NCBI GenBank assembly: GCA_009746045.1
Contig: RPFO01000154.1
Location: 3,371,763-3,435,762, forward strand
DNA length: 64,000 bases
From: Mesostigma viride
Taxonomy: Eukaryota > Streptophyta > Mesostigmatophyceae > Mesostigmatales > Mesostigmataceae
Direction: 5' to 3'
Below the pieces are notes generated by a model. That model had not been told where the DNA came from. It was given only the letters and a program-made list of their open reading frames with translations, and made no database searches. A program made the position numbers and the translations under genes. This document shows, one piece after another, positions 11,654 to 22,175 of this stretch. Position 1 is the first letter of the stretch, and every line of letters begins with the position of its first letter.

Positions 11654-13370
11654 CTACTGTTCCCCCTCCCCCCCCAAATCCATAGGAACGAACCCCGAAG
11701 AAGACCCTGGCGGAAAAGCCACTGCTGGAGGGTCACGAGGGATTGAAGAGGGTGCGGGAGCCTGATTATCATAGGGGAACCCTGGGGATCCTGTCTGCAC
11801 AGCATTCAGCCTACTAGGGGTAGCTGAAGGAATGCGTCCTGAAGTGGGACGAATAGGAGCACGCTGAGGGGTACGAGGAGGGCGAGCGTCGGGATGAGGG
11901 GGAGCACCCGAAAGGAACTTGGGGCACTCACGTTTAAGATGACCTACTTCCTTACAATGATAGCAGGTAATATGAGAGACATCCAGAGCTGAAAGGTCAG
12001 TCACACAGATATCTAATTCTTCTACATAGGAGTTCTCCTCCTCAGGGGTAAGGATAATATTATTAATACGGGAACGGGTAGGAAGAGAAGGGTGGAGAAG
12101 AAATCTGCTACACGTAAAGATGCTGGCGCACATGCTTGAGGGGCAGGTCAGTAAAACGGTAGGCAGAGAACTGGCGCTTGACTTCACGCAATAAGGGTCT
12201 ACTGAGGCCCTGAAGGAAGCGGCACGCACTTCTGCACCCGACAGATCCCTAATTCGTACCATCTGAGCATCAAACTCTTTCATATATTCTTTGAAGGATT
12301 GGTACCCTGCTGCAAGGTGCCAAAGGCTAATCTATCCTGCCAATCTGAATCAGGAGGGACTAAATGGTTCTCTAAACGCTTAAACAATTCTGCTACAGAG
12401 TTAGGGTAGGCATGAGAGGCAAAGACTCACACTGATGAGGTTAGCAAGTCAGGAGTAATGCAGGTTGTAAGATAATGAGGAACTAATACAGCATCAGAGA
12501 CGCCACCTATTATGGTTCTGCCAGACTCTGTGTTCTGGGTGAGCAACATAATAAGGTGAAAAACTGTTGAGGGGTAGACTTGACATCCAGCTTAGGAAGG
12601 TTAGCAAAGAGGGGAAGAGCAGGGGCTTAGGGGGATTAGAAGAGTCAGTTTTTCCCATAGGGCCACTATCTTCCACTGCTACATAAGCGGGATAGAAGGA
12701 AGGATAGGAAAAGTCTTGGGTAGGGGTCTAGAGGGGCCACCGTTTCAGGATGGTGCCCATAGAGAAGGGGACAGTATATTGCTCACGAAGAGAGGAATAG
12801 GCAAAATGATCATAATTTCTATCATCTAGGGCATGGTACTGAAATCATATTAACTTCTAAATCAGCCACACGGGTAGGAACCTGGGCTGCCTCATAGGCC
12901 GTCTCAGGGTAGGACCAGGAAGCAGGTGGGAAAAGGGAACTGCACTAGGGCGCCCAGAAGGACCGACAGGGGCAGAGGCACGACCCGTGTTAATAGCAGG
13001 CATGAAGGCACAGGGTGGGAAGGAGGCCTAAAGCATTGTTAGTTGTGAGGACCTGCTGGAGGGTGAGCCAAGGTTGCAGGAGGGGCAGGGGCCTGGTTCA
13101 GGAAGAAGGTTCATCACTAAATCTGACTTGCAAATACGTTGTTCATAGGTAGGTGGGGTAATGAGGGACGACGGCGACCACCAGCAGCAGGAGAAGGAGG
13201 TGAGGTACGAGATACCTTGAGGAGTGAGATGGTGTACCGTTTCAAGTGAGTCCCGTCGGTTACCACGAGTTTGTTGTTAATGTTATTAGTAGTATATTAT
13301 TATTATTATTTAGTAGGAGTATTGGTAGGTATAGGCGACAGGTTACCACCCATTGGATCCATTTTTGTTT
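11654..13370 (-). pseudogene. gag: Gyp-1 gag remnant with CCHC knuckle
   Basis: The 3' 630 bp (12283-11654) is open and carries CYHCKEVGHLKREC at about 11965-11924, followed by a Pro-rich tail, as at the end of Gag nucleocapsid. Upstream of 12283 the minus strand has only short frames, so the capsid part is broken by several shifts. In an element with near-identical LTRs this points to mobilisation by a partner copy or to sequence errors. Confidence 0.65.
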
Positions 13371-13485
13371 AAGTAAATGATCAAAAATCTAACTGAAAGC
13401 AGCAAGGATAAAGGACAAGGCCTAATATAAGGCAAGGAAAGAAAAGGAAAAGATTTTAATGGTTTAAAGAAAGGAACAATTTAAA

Positions 13486-13878
13486 TCAGTCCTTTTTAAC
13501 AACAGTAATGGATAGGGAACCGAATTCCAAGGTGAGAGGAGTATCTAAGCTAGATGAGGATGCAGCCCTCTTAGGGGGAGACGAAGGAGGGGTAGCAAAA
13601 TCTAGAGCTTCTACAGGAGGGCGACCATGAGGAGTAGAACGTACGTGTAGGCCTAGATCTGATACGCTATGGTCTATAAGGAATTGTTGAGCTTCCTCGA
13701 AGGTAACAAATTTCTTATACCTAATTACATTATATGTACGGTTTTGCACTATCTTCCTAGCATCTGACCAAGAGAGGAAAATGGCTGACCATTGAGGGGT
13801 AATAACTACGTAATACTTAGCTAAACTATTATCACTAGATGAATGGGAAGGCGCAGTAAAAACACGACGTTGACTCAT
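13486..13878 (-). CDS. Gyp-1 leader ORF with RNase H1 hybrid-binding (viroplasmin-like) domain
   Basis: A 130-residue ORF between the 5' LTR and gag. Residues about 20-68 match the fold shared by the RNase H1 N-terminal hybrid-binding domain and caulimovirus viroplasmin (Pfam Cauli_VI): AKYYVVITP, IFLSWSDARKIV, then YKKFVTFEEAQQFL. In known proteins this domain grips RNA/DNA hybrids. The C-terminal half is Ser/Pro-rich and unrecognised. A stand-alone copy upstream of gag is unusual. Inference: it could bind reverse-transcription intermediates or aid translation of downstream frames. The 3' end stops just before the gag region. Confidence 0.7.
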   Translation of the reverse strand: MSQRRVFTAPSHSSSDNSLAKYYVVITPQWSAIFLSWSDARKIVQNRTYNVIRYKKFVTFEEAQQFLIDHSVSDLGLHVRSTPHGRPPVEALDFATPPSSPPKRAASSSSLDTPLTLEFGSLSITVVKKD

Positions 13879-14411
13879 GATAACTCACCTGGCGTGTCTT
13901 GTGATGTCAAGCTAGACGAGGTAGGGGTAGGCGACTTAGCTTGACGATCTGGATCACCGAAAGAAGAAGGAGGGCGGGAGTTTCCAGCTCTCGTCCTAAG
14001 TCAGCGGCCGGATATCCCAGCGCTCGTCCTAACACAGCGCCCCGTAACTCTGCGGGTGCGGCCGTCTAATAAAGCAGCAGCACAAGGAAAAAGGTGTAGG
14101 TACGGCGACGCTAATCGTCTCCGAACAGTAATACTCCCCGATCTAAGGCAGGAAACAACCGTAAGCAGGAAAACAAGGCGAAGGACAGGCTAACTACGAA
14201 AGGATTTATCCGCTGTGAGCAGGTCTAGCTTCTAGGTAAAGCGTGTCCCGAAACGGGCAGCACGACGCTCCTAGCTTGAAGGCGACCCGCCCATTACCTA
14301 TCAAGGAAGTGTCGACTTCTTGTTCCTGGACGCGGAAGGGGTCTTGAAAAGGTGTATGTGGCAAGGGATAGTCGTCTCGTTCACTACCTACTGAAGTTCC
14401 TCCGGAACCAT
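13879..14411 (-). other. Gyp-1 5' leader with candidate primer-binding site
   Basis: On the minus strand the first bases after the 5' LTR are A then TGGTTCCGGAGGAAC (14410 downwards). TGG next to an LTR is the usual start of a tRNA primer-binding site. No gene was seen between it and the leader ORF. Confidence 0.55.
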
Positions 14412-14983
14412 TGTTACGCCGCGGATATCTACCTCCACCTCTACCTCTAATGGGCCTGATACTACCTAAACTGGTCAGGCCTCCTCTACTTAACCCTCTG
14501 GCGAAAGACGAACGTGACGGAGCTGATCTCAATGCATTAACGTAAGTGTTGCTATAATACGCCATACAACCATTTACCAAAACCCGTTTACTCCAGGAAT
14601 AGAGGAAGGAAACACAACTACACTGCCGTGACCCAAGCCTAAATGTGTCAATTCACTTAACACACGCCGAGTGACCACACAAGGAGTGGAACGTGCATAA
14701 ATGGTCACCAACGGTCCAACAGGCTCGGGCCGACCTGGCCCTCGCCTGCAGAACCACAGAAACACAGGCAGGTGCACAGATGCACGCCGGTCCACTACAT
14801 TCTACAAAAGGATAAGGACCACTAATATAGTACGCGGCGCGGCGCCCAAAGGCACCCAATATACCACAGTACTGTTACGGGGACAATCATGTCCAGACTA
14901 GAACTGCACGTAACCTAGGAACAACCGAGGCCAAGGACCTAATTTACGTCCGTAACTACAACGAATTGTTACGCGACGTAACA
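14412..14983 (-). repeat. Gyp-1 5' LTR
   Basis: 572 bp, matching 4188-4759 along its whole length, with TGTT...AACA ends and the CATAG duplication at 14984-14988. As the 5' copy on the minus strand it should carry the promoter, but no clear TATA box was singled out. Confidence 0.95.
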
Positions 14984-14988
14984 CATAG

Positions 14989-15377
14989 CCACAGCCTGGC
15001 ATGAGTGATTCCTGGGCTTAACACCCAGTGATGACATGGGCTCCCCAATAAGGCAGCATTTGCATGGGTGCTACCTAAGTCTCTTTGAGCATAAAAGGGA
15101 AAGCTTGGCCAAGGCGGGCGCCATAAGAACGGGCGCCTGTGATAACTGTGAAAAATCAGGAACTCACAATAATACGTTCTTGGCATCCTTTAATCCCAGC
15201 CATTGGACTAGGTAATGTGCCTTGACTTTAATCTAGCACCAAGTTCCCAAGGAAAGGTTGGGAGCTGACCAAGGGGTCAGGGGATAACCTGGGGTGACCT
15301 CTGATTCACTGGTCAGTACACCTAGCCTGGTCCAAGGGCAGATATGTTGTTTCCCAAAGGAGGCAGGACCCTGGGCC
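14989..15377 (+). other. Cop-A 3' untranslated region, middle part
   Basis: Non-coding sequence between the Gyp-1 TSD and Cop-B, ending at the Cop-B TSD GGGCC (15373-15377). No ORF or structure of note. Confidence 0.6.
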
Positions 15378-15858
15378 AGTTAGTCTCCATGCTTTGCTGT
15401 AGACTAAGTCTCAAAGGCATTGTGAATACAACGTATGAATAAGCCTTGTAAACCTACGTTGGTATGTGAATATAAATACCACGTGGGCTATGCAGATAGG
15501 AATGCTAGTCGAGTCGCATACGTTTCCCTAGATAGGTACTTTGGGTACTGGGGTACGTGACAGATGTCAGTACCCAGTATACGTAGTGTCCTGTCATTGG
15601 ACGGTAATAGAGTATCCTAGATAGGGACCGTACTGCAGCGTGCATTGATCTGTGATCACACGATGCAGTGACTAGACTGCGACCTGTCATCGTGCGGCCT
15701 CGGGCCAACGGTCTGCACCCAACGGTCACTGGCGGCGCAGCCAGTGAGAGGAACGTTGATAAAGGGTAAACCTATTTTCTAATGAACCAAGCAATTCATT
15801 GCTCTCAGCACTCTGTGTTCTCAAGCATTGTACCAAGTCGGTCGTTCGTATTCTAACT
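15378..15858 (+). repeat. Cop-B 5' LTR
   Basis: 481 bp with AGTT...AACT ends, nearly identical to 29262-29746. The sequence following it (TGAATTTTATCTGC) gives no clear TGG-type primer-binding site. Confidence 0.95.
15471..15478 (+). promoter_or_regulatory. Cop-B LTR TATA box
   Basis: TATAAATA, 93 bp into the LTR. The same octamer is at 29355-29362 in the 3' copy. Placed as expected for the LTR promoter. Confidence 0.55.
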
Positions 15859-15877
15859 TGAATTTTATCTGCTACCA

Positions 15878-17731
15878 ATGGCTATCAACAACAAGAATGT
15901 CGCAAAGAAACTGGACTTCAACGATGGTGATGACGGGCAGGATCGGCGGATGCCCAAAGACAACAACAAGAAGCCGGCTGGGGATGCGGCTATCTCTAAG
16001 AAAAAGAAGAAAAACAAAAAGAACACCAATGTCTGCCAGGAGGAGGGGACGGCGGCCGCAAGGCCGACCGACCTACCCCCCTCCCCTGAGAAGCCGGAGG
16101 ACGAGATGGCTCCCCCTCGGGGGACCGGCTTACCCTCGACTCCGGCGGCTGCAACAGCCGAAACCACGGCTGGCGCAGCCATGGCTGCGGAGCCCTCGGC
16201 GGTCAACCCCACTGAGGCTCCCCAGTTCGGCCCCCCGTTGCCGACTATTCGGGAGCTCATGCCCCGTCAGACGGCTTCTGTGGCGCCGGACGGGGCGATC
16301 ACGTTTCGCCCCGCCACGTCTGATCTTCGTGTTCCCTTCGCTCAGGGGCACAATCACATCGAGCTTCAGCTTGGGCGACCTTCTTCCCTTCTTCGAAAGA
16401 AGAAGGAGATGGAAAGCATAAAGCTCGCGCGGGTGGTGCGTAGACCCGTTGAGACCATCGGAGGACAACAAATGTCCGATGATGAGGTCTCAGATACTGC
16501 CAGTCTTCCCGACGCGGGGAGACTGAGATAACTCTCACCCCAGCGCTCCTGGCGGTGGAGCAGGCCGCGCTGGTGGCCAACGAAGAACGCCGAGCGAGGC
16601 AGCGAGACCGGGAGGTCCGTCGCGAGACGGCCTTTCGGCTCGCCGCCAAGCGGCAGGAATACGAGGAGGAGGCCGCCCGTCGCCTGGCAACCCACCAGGC
16701 GATGGCGGCGGCGTACCGCGAGGCAACGCAGCGGCTACGCGACCTTCTCACCAATGCTGATTATCCGATGGAATACTCGGATGGTCAAGACCTGGCCGAG
16801 CTTGCTCGGTCAGCCCATTTTAAAGCTATGTCCTCCCTAACCCAAGCCAGGGTAACGGAGGCCATATTGGCTAAGCATGGGGTGGTAGCTGAAGCTGCCC
16901 CCCCGCTGGAAACCACCAAGGGACCCTCTCCTCCCCAACCCTTGCAGTACAAGGAGGGCCTGCTGGCCCTGGGCCCGAGGAAGGGAAAGAGCACGGACTG
17001 CCCTGTCCGGGATGCTCTGATAATGGGAGACCCCCTCCCTGACATTCCTACGGATGAGGCGGCCTTTCAGGCTGCCCTCAAAGAACATGAGGTTCGCAAG
17101 GAGATGAAAAGGCTCCTCAAGGAGGAGGCAGCGAGGAGAGCGGCGGCAGACACCCCTGCCCGCCCCTCCACCGCTGGGGCTGGACCTAGCGGGGTCACCC
17201 GGACCCCCCCGGCCTCCCCCCGGGCCTCCACGGCCCCCCCTCCCCCTCCCCCACCACCCCAGGTTCGCCCTGTGGGTTGGGGCCCCCTCCCCACCCAGGG
17301 GGGGTGGCCAGGACCCCAGGAGGCCCTGGGGGGAGGTCCAGAGGTGCCCAGGGCACCCACCCAACCCATGCTGAGGCCCCCCAAAGGGCGGGGGATATAC
17401 AAGAACAGCTAGCCATTCTACAGGCTCAGCTGGCCTCTTTGGAAGACCAGCAGTTAACAGCTAACCAGCTGCAAACTGTCGAGGGCCTGCGCGCCCTGAT
17501 GTCCCGGTATGAGCGGGGGACCATCAACCTGGACCCCGCCCGCCTCCAGCAGGCAACGGACGTCTTCTTGAGGGCCAACCCCCCTCCCACAGGTGTGTAT
17601 AACCCTCATAAAAAGGAATCCAAAATCAATATTGCTGGTTTGCCTGAGGGTCACACCAATGATTGAACAAGCCAAACAATTTGTCTTTGCTCTGGAGTAT
17701 GGGATGGAAGGCCTAAACCTTAGGCATCAGT
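15878..17731 (+). pseudogene. Cop-B pre-gag ORF and start of capsid (three frames)
   Basis: Starts 20 bp after the LTR at an ATG (MAINNKNVAKKLDF). Frame 1 runs to 16531, with a Lys-rich patch (SKKKKKNKKN) and Pro/Ala-rich linkers. Frame 2 (16555-17412) has a strong coiled coil rich in Glu/Arg (RQRDREVRRETAFRLAAKRQ) and then a poly-Pro stretch. Frame 3 (17277-17666) has a second coil (EEQLAIL-like, QAQLASLEDQQLTAN) and then INIAGLPEGHT, which matches INVRGLPEGYT at the capsid start of Cop-D. The capsid frame then runs into TTAA-1. No known function for the N-terminal part; assembly or RNA binding is a guess from the coils and basic patch. Confidence 0.6.
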
Positions 17732-18279
17732 TTAAGGGGTCCGGACGGACCGGAATTATTTCGCGCCAAAAAATTCGCGCCGGTACCCGTCACGTGAAAT
17801 TGTGGTGCACGATGCGCGTAACCCTTGCGCCAAGTTGGCCATGGCGACGTGCGTTAGGTAATAAATGCAGTAATATGGCAATAAGACCGCAGAAAATTAT
17901 GCAGATGCGTCAAATCAAAGTTTCATCATGATCTTGCGTAGCCGAAGATGTATTATTGACGAGATCGATGCCATTTTTCATCCGCGTTTGCGAGGGGGTC
18001 TGGCCCGGAAATCTTGCCGCAACGAATAAGCAGCAATACATGCCTACAGCGATAATTACAAAGGTTCTTAGTCCCTAGCGATGCAGAAAGCAACGTTCAT
18101 TAACGGGGAGATTGAAAATGTTAAAGAACCTTTTATTTTATTACTTTTCCTCGTCATTTTCGGAAAGAAAACGCCAGGTCCTGCTTTATGCGCTGTCAAC
18201 CCGTCCATGTGTGGCTGGCATTTCTTGCGCGCCTTGTCAGGAAAGATAGCATGCCATTCACTAGGAACTCAGATTCTGA

Positions 18280-18615
18280 GAATTTTCTCAAAACCCTCAA
18301 TTTTCTCACCCTTTGTGAGAATTTTTTGAGAAAATTGAGAAAAATCTCAATTTTTTTCCGCAAACGCTAGGCAACAAATCTCACCAGGGTGAGATTTTGG
18401 TGAGAAAAAGGGGGTTTTGGTGAGATTGGGGTGAGAAAAAACCCTAAAGTGAGAAAAAAGGTGAGAATGGGTGAGAAAAAGTGAGAAAAAGTGAGAAAAT
18501 TGAGAAAATTGAGAAGTTTCTCACCAACACGAGAAAAATCACTAACACGAGAAAAATCACAAGTCAACGTGCTGAGAAATTTCTCACCAAGAGTGTAACA
18601 CGAGAAAAATCATGA
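18280..18615 (-). repeat. CACTA-1 left subterminal repeats
   Basis: Many short direct copies of GTGAGAAA/GTGAGATT and a few inverted ones near the outer end. The array mirrors 21840-22160. Confidence 0.8.
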
Positions 18616-19053
18616 GCTTTATTTCATTAAGTCCTTAACGTGAAAAAAAAACTCAACACCACTTTGATATGCATTATAGGGTGCACAAAGGTGCAATATA
18701 GGGTTGTCATACAATATAAAACAGCACATCATTCCATAAACAATGCTGTCATTGAATTGAATTGAATTGTAACATAACTCCGTTGGGAGTATATGTAGCA
18801 CATAGCCCAGAGAAGGGGCATATGGCCTATCATACATTCTAAGCTACTTCCTGCAAGGGTGGGAATGTAAACAACACTTGCTCTAGGTGCACCAGGGGCA
18901 CCTACACCCTCATGATCTTCACACTATGCCCAGCTAAGGGGGAGTATGTCATGTGGGGGAAGATCAACATGGCTATACAAGAGCTAGGGCATGGCTTCTC
19001 AGCAGGGCCACTACAAGGCCACTGTCTATCTATTCTACTGCTGCTGTATTCCC
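18616..19053. other. CACTA-1 non-coding stretch
   Basis: Low-GC sequence with a short GAATT run (three ATTGA-type units near 18755) and no ORF of note. Confidence 0.4.
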
Positions 19054-20524
19054 CTAGGCTGGGGCTGCCGGAGTCGCTGGGGCCGCGGTGGTTGAGGGGG
19101 TCGCGTGCCAGGGCTTGTGGCCGACGTAGATGTCCGCCCCCTTCCAGTACACCGGCTGGCCCGCCTTGGTCTGCCGGAGCTGGAGGTAGGTCGGCCATAG
19201 CTCCCGTCGCCGTTGTTGCTGCGCCAGGGTCAAGTCGTCGTCCACGGTGAAGGGAGTGTTCTCGAGCCGCTTGCGGCGTCTGAGGAACGAAACCTTGTCC
19301 GCTGGGCTCTTAAAGATGAGAAGAAGCGGAGGCGCCCCTGCCTTACCCCGCGCGCGGGGGAGGCAGTGGGCGGTCAGCTTAATCTCACCAAGGAGGCCCA
19401 TGCGTGCAAGGATTTTGCTCTCAAACGCACGTGCAAGCTTCTCGGAATTCTCACCTTCCACCAGGTCGAAGTTCTTGAGGATGGCGTTTAGGCTGCGCTT
19501 GGAGGGCTCGGCCTCCTCGCGGAGGTCAAGCGTCTGCCGCTGGAGCTGGGCTGCGACGGCGGAGGTGGTGGAGGTGGTATGTTGCTTAAGCATGTCCGCC
19601 CAGGTGGTGATGGGAGGAGCATCGCCGGCCAGGCCAGCCGGGGCTGGCTTGGCGGCAATGTCCTTCACCGCCTGGGCGGTGAGGCCTGCGGTGCTCTGCA
19701 GAACCTCGATAGCGATGGCGTTGTCCTTAAGACGCTGGTCGATGTCACGGAGCTGGGCGGTGATGGCGTCGGAGGTGGAGGTGGTGGCGGTGGAGGAGGC
19801 GAGGAGGGTGGAGGTGGCGGTGGAGATGGTGGAGGTGGCGGTGGAAGGAGGGGAAGCTCGGCAGTCAGCGTGCCGCCGATGGCCGCCACATCTGCAGCAA
19901 TGGGGTCCACGTGCTCCTCGAGGGCCTCCTTAAGGAGTGAGCGGATGGAGGATTCGGTTAAGGTGGTGGTGAGAGGCTTGGGGGGCCAAAGCTCCCCGAT
20001 GGAGCGTCCAAGGAGGGAAAAGAGAGCGACTTGCTGGAGGTAGGGGCGGTGGAGGCTGGGAATGGTGTCGAAACAGGAGATACGAATCCAGCGAGGGTCA
20101 AAGAGGCGACCTTGGTTGAAGAGCTGCTTGCATAGTGCAAGAAGCGAGGCGTGCGTTCCATGAAACACGCAGACCAGGATGCGTTCCGTGGTAAGCGTGT
20201 CAAGGAAGCCGGGCTGGCTGGCTTCGGCGACAAAGTCGGCCGCTATCCAACTCGAAGACTAAAAAAGTAACATGCATTAATGGCCCGCATGCATAAAGGG
20301 CCTGAATTCTGATGCGGGCCCAACGGCAGCACCGCCAAAGCAGATAAGGGCCCGCAGTCTGATGCGGGCCCCACGGCACCACCGCCATAGCAGAGCTCGA
20401 AGGTCGTGGTGCGCGTGAAACGTACGTATGCCCTTTGTCGGTAGGTGCCGTTGGGGTCAAATTGGGTGCCGCCAAAATCGGGCCGACGCGTCAATAGACT
20501 GAGGCCGTCGATGAGAGCCATCAT
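19054..20524 (-). CDS. L1 ORF1p-like RNA-binding protein inside CACTA-1 (fragmented frames)
   Basis: The last 205 residues (19668-19054) resemble the LINE-1 ORF1 protein: an RNA-recognition-like core followed by LENTPFTVDDDLTLAQQQRR and ending VYWKGADIYVGHKPW. Upstream in the same frame is a probable coiled coil (AQLRDIDQRLKDNAIAIEVL). Further upstream another frame gives FLDTLTTERILVCVFHGTHA and a long poly-Pro linker, so a shift lies in the Pro tract. A first exon may run from the ATG at 20524 (MMALIDGLSLLTRR) and be joined through an intron ending in a T-rich tract plus AG near 20258. In known L1 elements such proteins coat the RNA. No endonuclease or RT ORF follows, so this is a captured gene or a LINE fragment. 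Confidence 0.5.
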
Positions 20525-21534
20525 GCGGCTTGGGGAACTTCAGCTAAGTTAACTTAACGCAAACCACTGGTCGCCCGCGTCGGGAACCGGCCCAACGGCT
20601 CTCCCGCAACAGAAAATTACGCGGCATACTGCATAAGTCGTCGGATTGTTACATTTCGACGGTCAAGATTTCATGATGAGGTTTGCGTTCAATTTGCCGC
20701 AGTTTGCCGCCCAGAGAAAGTAGTTGTTGGACTCGTTGCCCACGATGAAACACAATCAAGCAAGCCGTTTCCGGCCCCACCGTGTAGGTCATGTAGTCGC
20801 TCTTCACGTCAGCCAGCCGTAATTTCAATGCACAAGGCTACACATTTCCATCTCCATTCATATTCATAATCCTGCACGACTCGAAAACGCGGACAAGATA
20901 ACGGCAGGCTCGAGCTACCATGGTCCGGATTCTCCCGATTTCTGGCCTGCGCTGGTTGTCTCCTTGATATTGGCAACTCTCTCCGGTAAGAGATTTTCCG
21001 CAGTTTGGCTGTTTCGAAACGTTAATTAAGTGAGATGCCTTCGGATCAGGAGACTCACACAGCCGCGAAATCATGCCAAAGGTCATATGTTCGATCCCTT
21101 GCTGGTAGCTTCTGAGCTTTCTTATTTTCTGTGTTCCGCGGAATCTCAGATTTGGGCCGCCAGCGTTTTCACGTTTGTTGCTTTCTGATCCGACGACAAC
21201 GTTGTGCCTCGCTCGTGTGACATCTGGCGCATGGTGTGATTCATGTGTATGGTGCTGCCTTGCCACATGGGGCTGCTTTGCCATAAGAGTGAGTGTTGGG
21301 TTCTACACATTTGCTGCATGGACCGTTAGGTGGTGGTGAGCTCTTCCTTGTAGAATGGTGATGTCTATGTCAAGGATCTGATTTCTTTTGCTCTTGCGTA
21401 TATTGTGTCGGTTTGCTTTATTTCTTGCAGGGACCACGAGAGTAAAATGCAAGCGGTTCCACTTTCAAGTCAGCATGTGACGCCCTGTCGACCGGCCCGC
21501 TTTGTTAGCTAGCTACCATATAGTATTTGATGAT
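20525..21534. other. CACTA-1 interior, no recognised gene
   Basis: One 148-codon minus-strand frame (21284-20838) has no recognisable domain and no support beyond length. Confidence 0.35.
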
Positions 21535-21684
21535 AGGCATTGAATGCGGAAGATGTCATAACGCCATAACAGACTGTGTTGAACAGGCATTGAATGCCGA
21601 AGATGTCATAACGCCATAACAGACTGTGTTGAACAGGCATATTTGAATGCCGAAGATGTACATAACGCCATAACAGTGTTGAAT
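21535..21684 (+). repeat. 50-bp tandem repeat, about three copies
   Basis: Units start GGCATTGAATGC or a close variant. The first two are almost identical and the third has small indels. Spacing is about 50 bp. Confidence 0.75.
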
Positions 21685-21839
21685 AGTTGAATCAACGGGT
21701 TCTTGCAGCTGTAAACATTAAAATTATTCAAACATTTAATGAAAAAATCATTATTGTTCGTGCTGTTTTGAACAGCGGTTGTTACTGGCACTGCATGCAT
21801 GTGTCTGCTGCCAGCATATTGCATTATGGGTGTGTTTTT

Positions 21840-22160
21840 CAGCGCTGTGTTTTCTCACTTTTCTCACGTCCTGTTTTTCTCACTTTTCTCACGTCCTGAT
21901 TTTCTCACTTTTCTCACGTTTCACACCTCCCGTTTTTCTCACTTATCTCACGTCCTGTTTTTTGAGATTTTTCTCACGTTTTTCCCCTTTTTTCACCTTT
22001 TTGGGTCAATCTCACCCGGGTGAGAAACGTGTTTTCTCACCCATTCTCACCCCATTCTCACCCTTTTTTCTCACCTTTCTCACCCATTCTCACCCATTTC
22101 TCACCCTTTTTCTCACCTTTCTCACCCTTTTTCTCACCATTTCTCACCCATTCTCAAAGC
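21840..22160 (+). repeat. CACTA-1 right subterminal repeats
   Basis: Repeated TTTCTCAC/CCATTCTCAC units, the inverted counterpart of the left array. Short open frames here are only repeat translations. Confidence 0.8.
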
Positions 22161-22175
22161 CGAGTTCCTAGTGTT

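Larger units (their letters stand above)
4188..14983 (-). mobile_element. Gyp-1, chromodomain Ty3/gypsy retrotransposon
   Basis: Two 572-bp LTRs with TG...CA ends (TGTTACGCCG to GACGTAACA) flank a 9.65-kb interior coded on the minus strand, and CATAG is duplicated at 4183-4187 and 14984-14988. Domain order on the minus strand is leader ORF, Gag knuckle, protease, RT, RNase H, integrase, chromodomain, then an extra ORF region. That is Ty3/gypsy order. Proteins read from the two LTRs are the same, so insertion was recent. It lies in the 3' untranslated region of Cop-A. Confidence 0.95.
18259..22173. mobile_element. CACTA-1, CACTA-like DNA transposon nested in TTAA-1
   Basis: Both ends read inward CACTAGGAACTC (18259-18270 and, inverted, 22162-22173). 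The match then continues imperfectly to TGAGAA. The flanks share only TT (18257-18258 and 22174-22175), so the TSD is 2 bp at most. Dense subterminal arrays of a GTGAGAAA-like motif face each other at the two ends, a hallmark of CACTA/EnSpm elements, whose transposase binds such repeats. No transposase was recognised inside. Confidence 0.75.

Noticed and set aside
15505-15729. A conserved 74-codon minus-strand ORF, also at 29389-29613
   Set aside because: It is present twice only because it lies in the two LTR copies of Cop-B.
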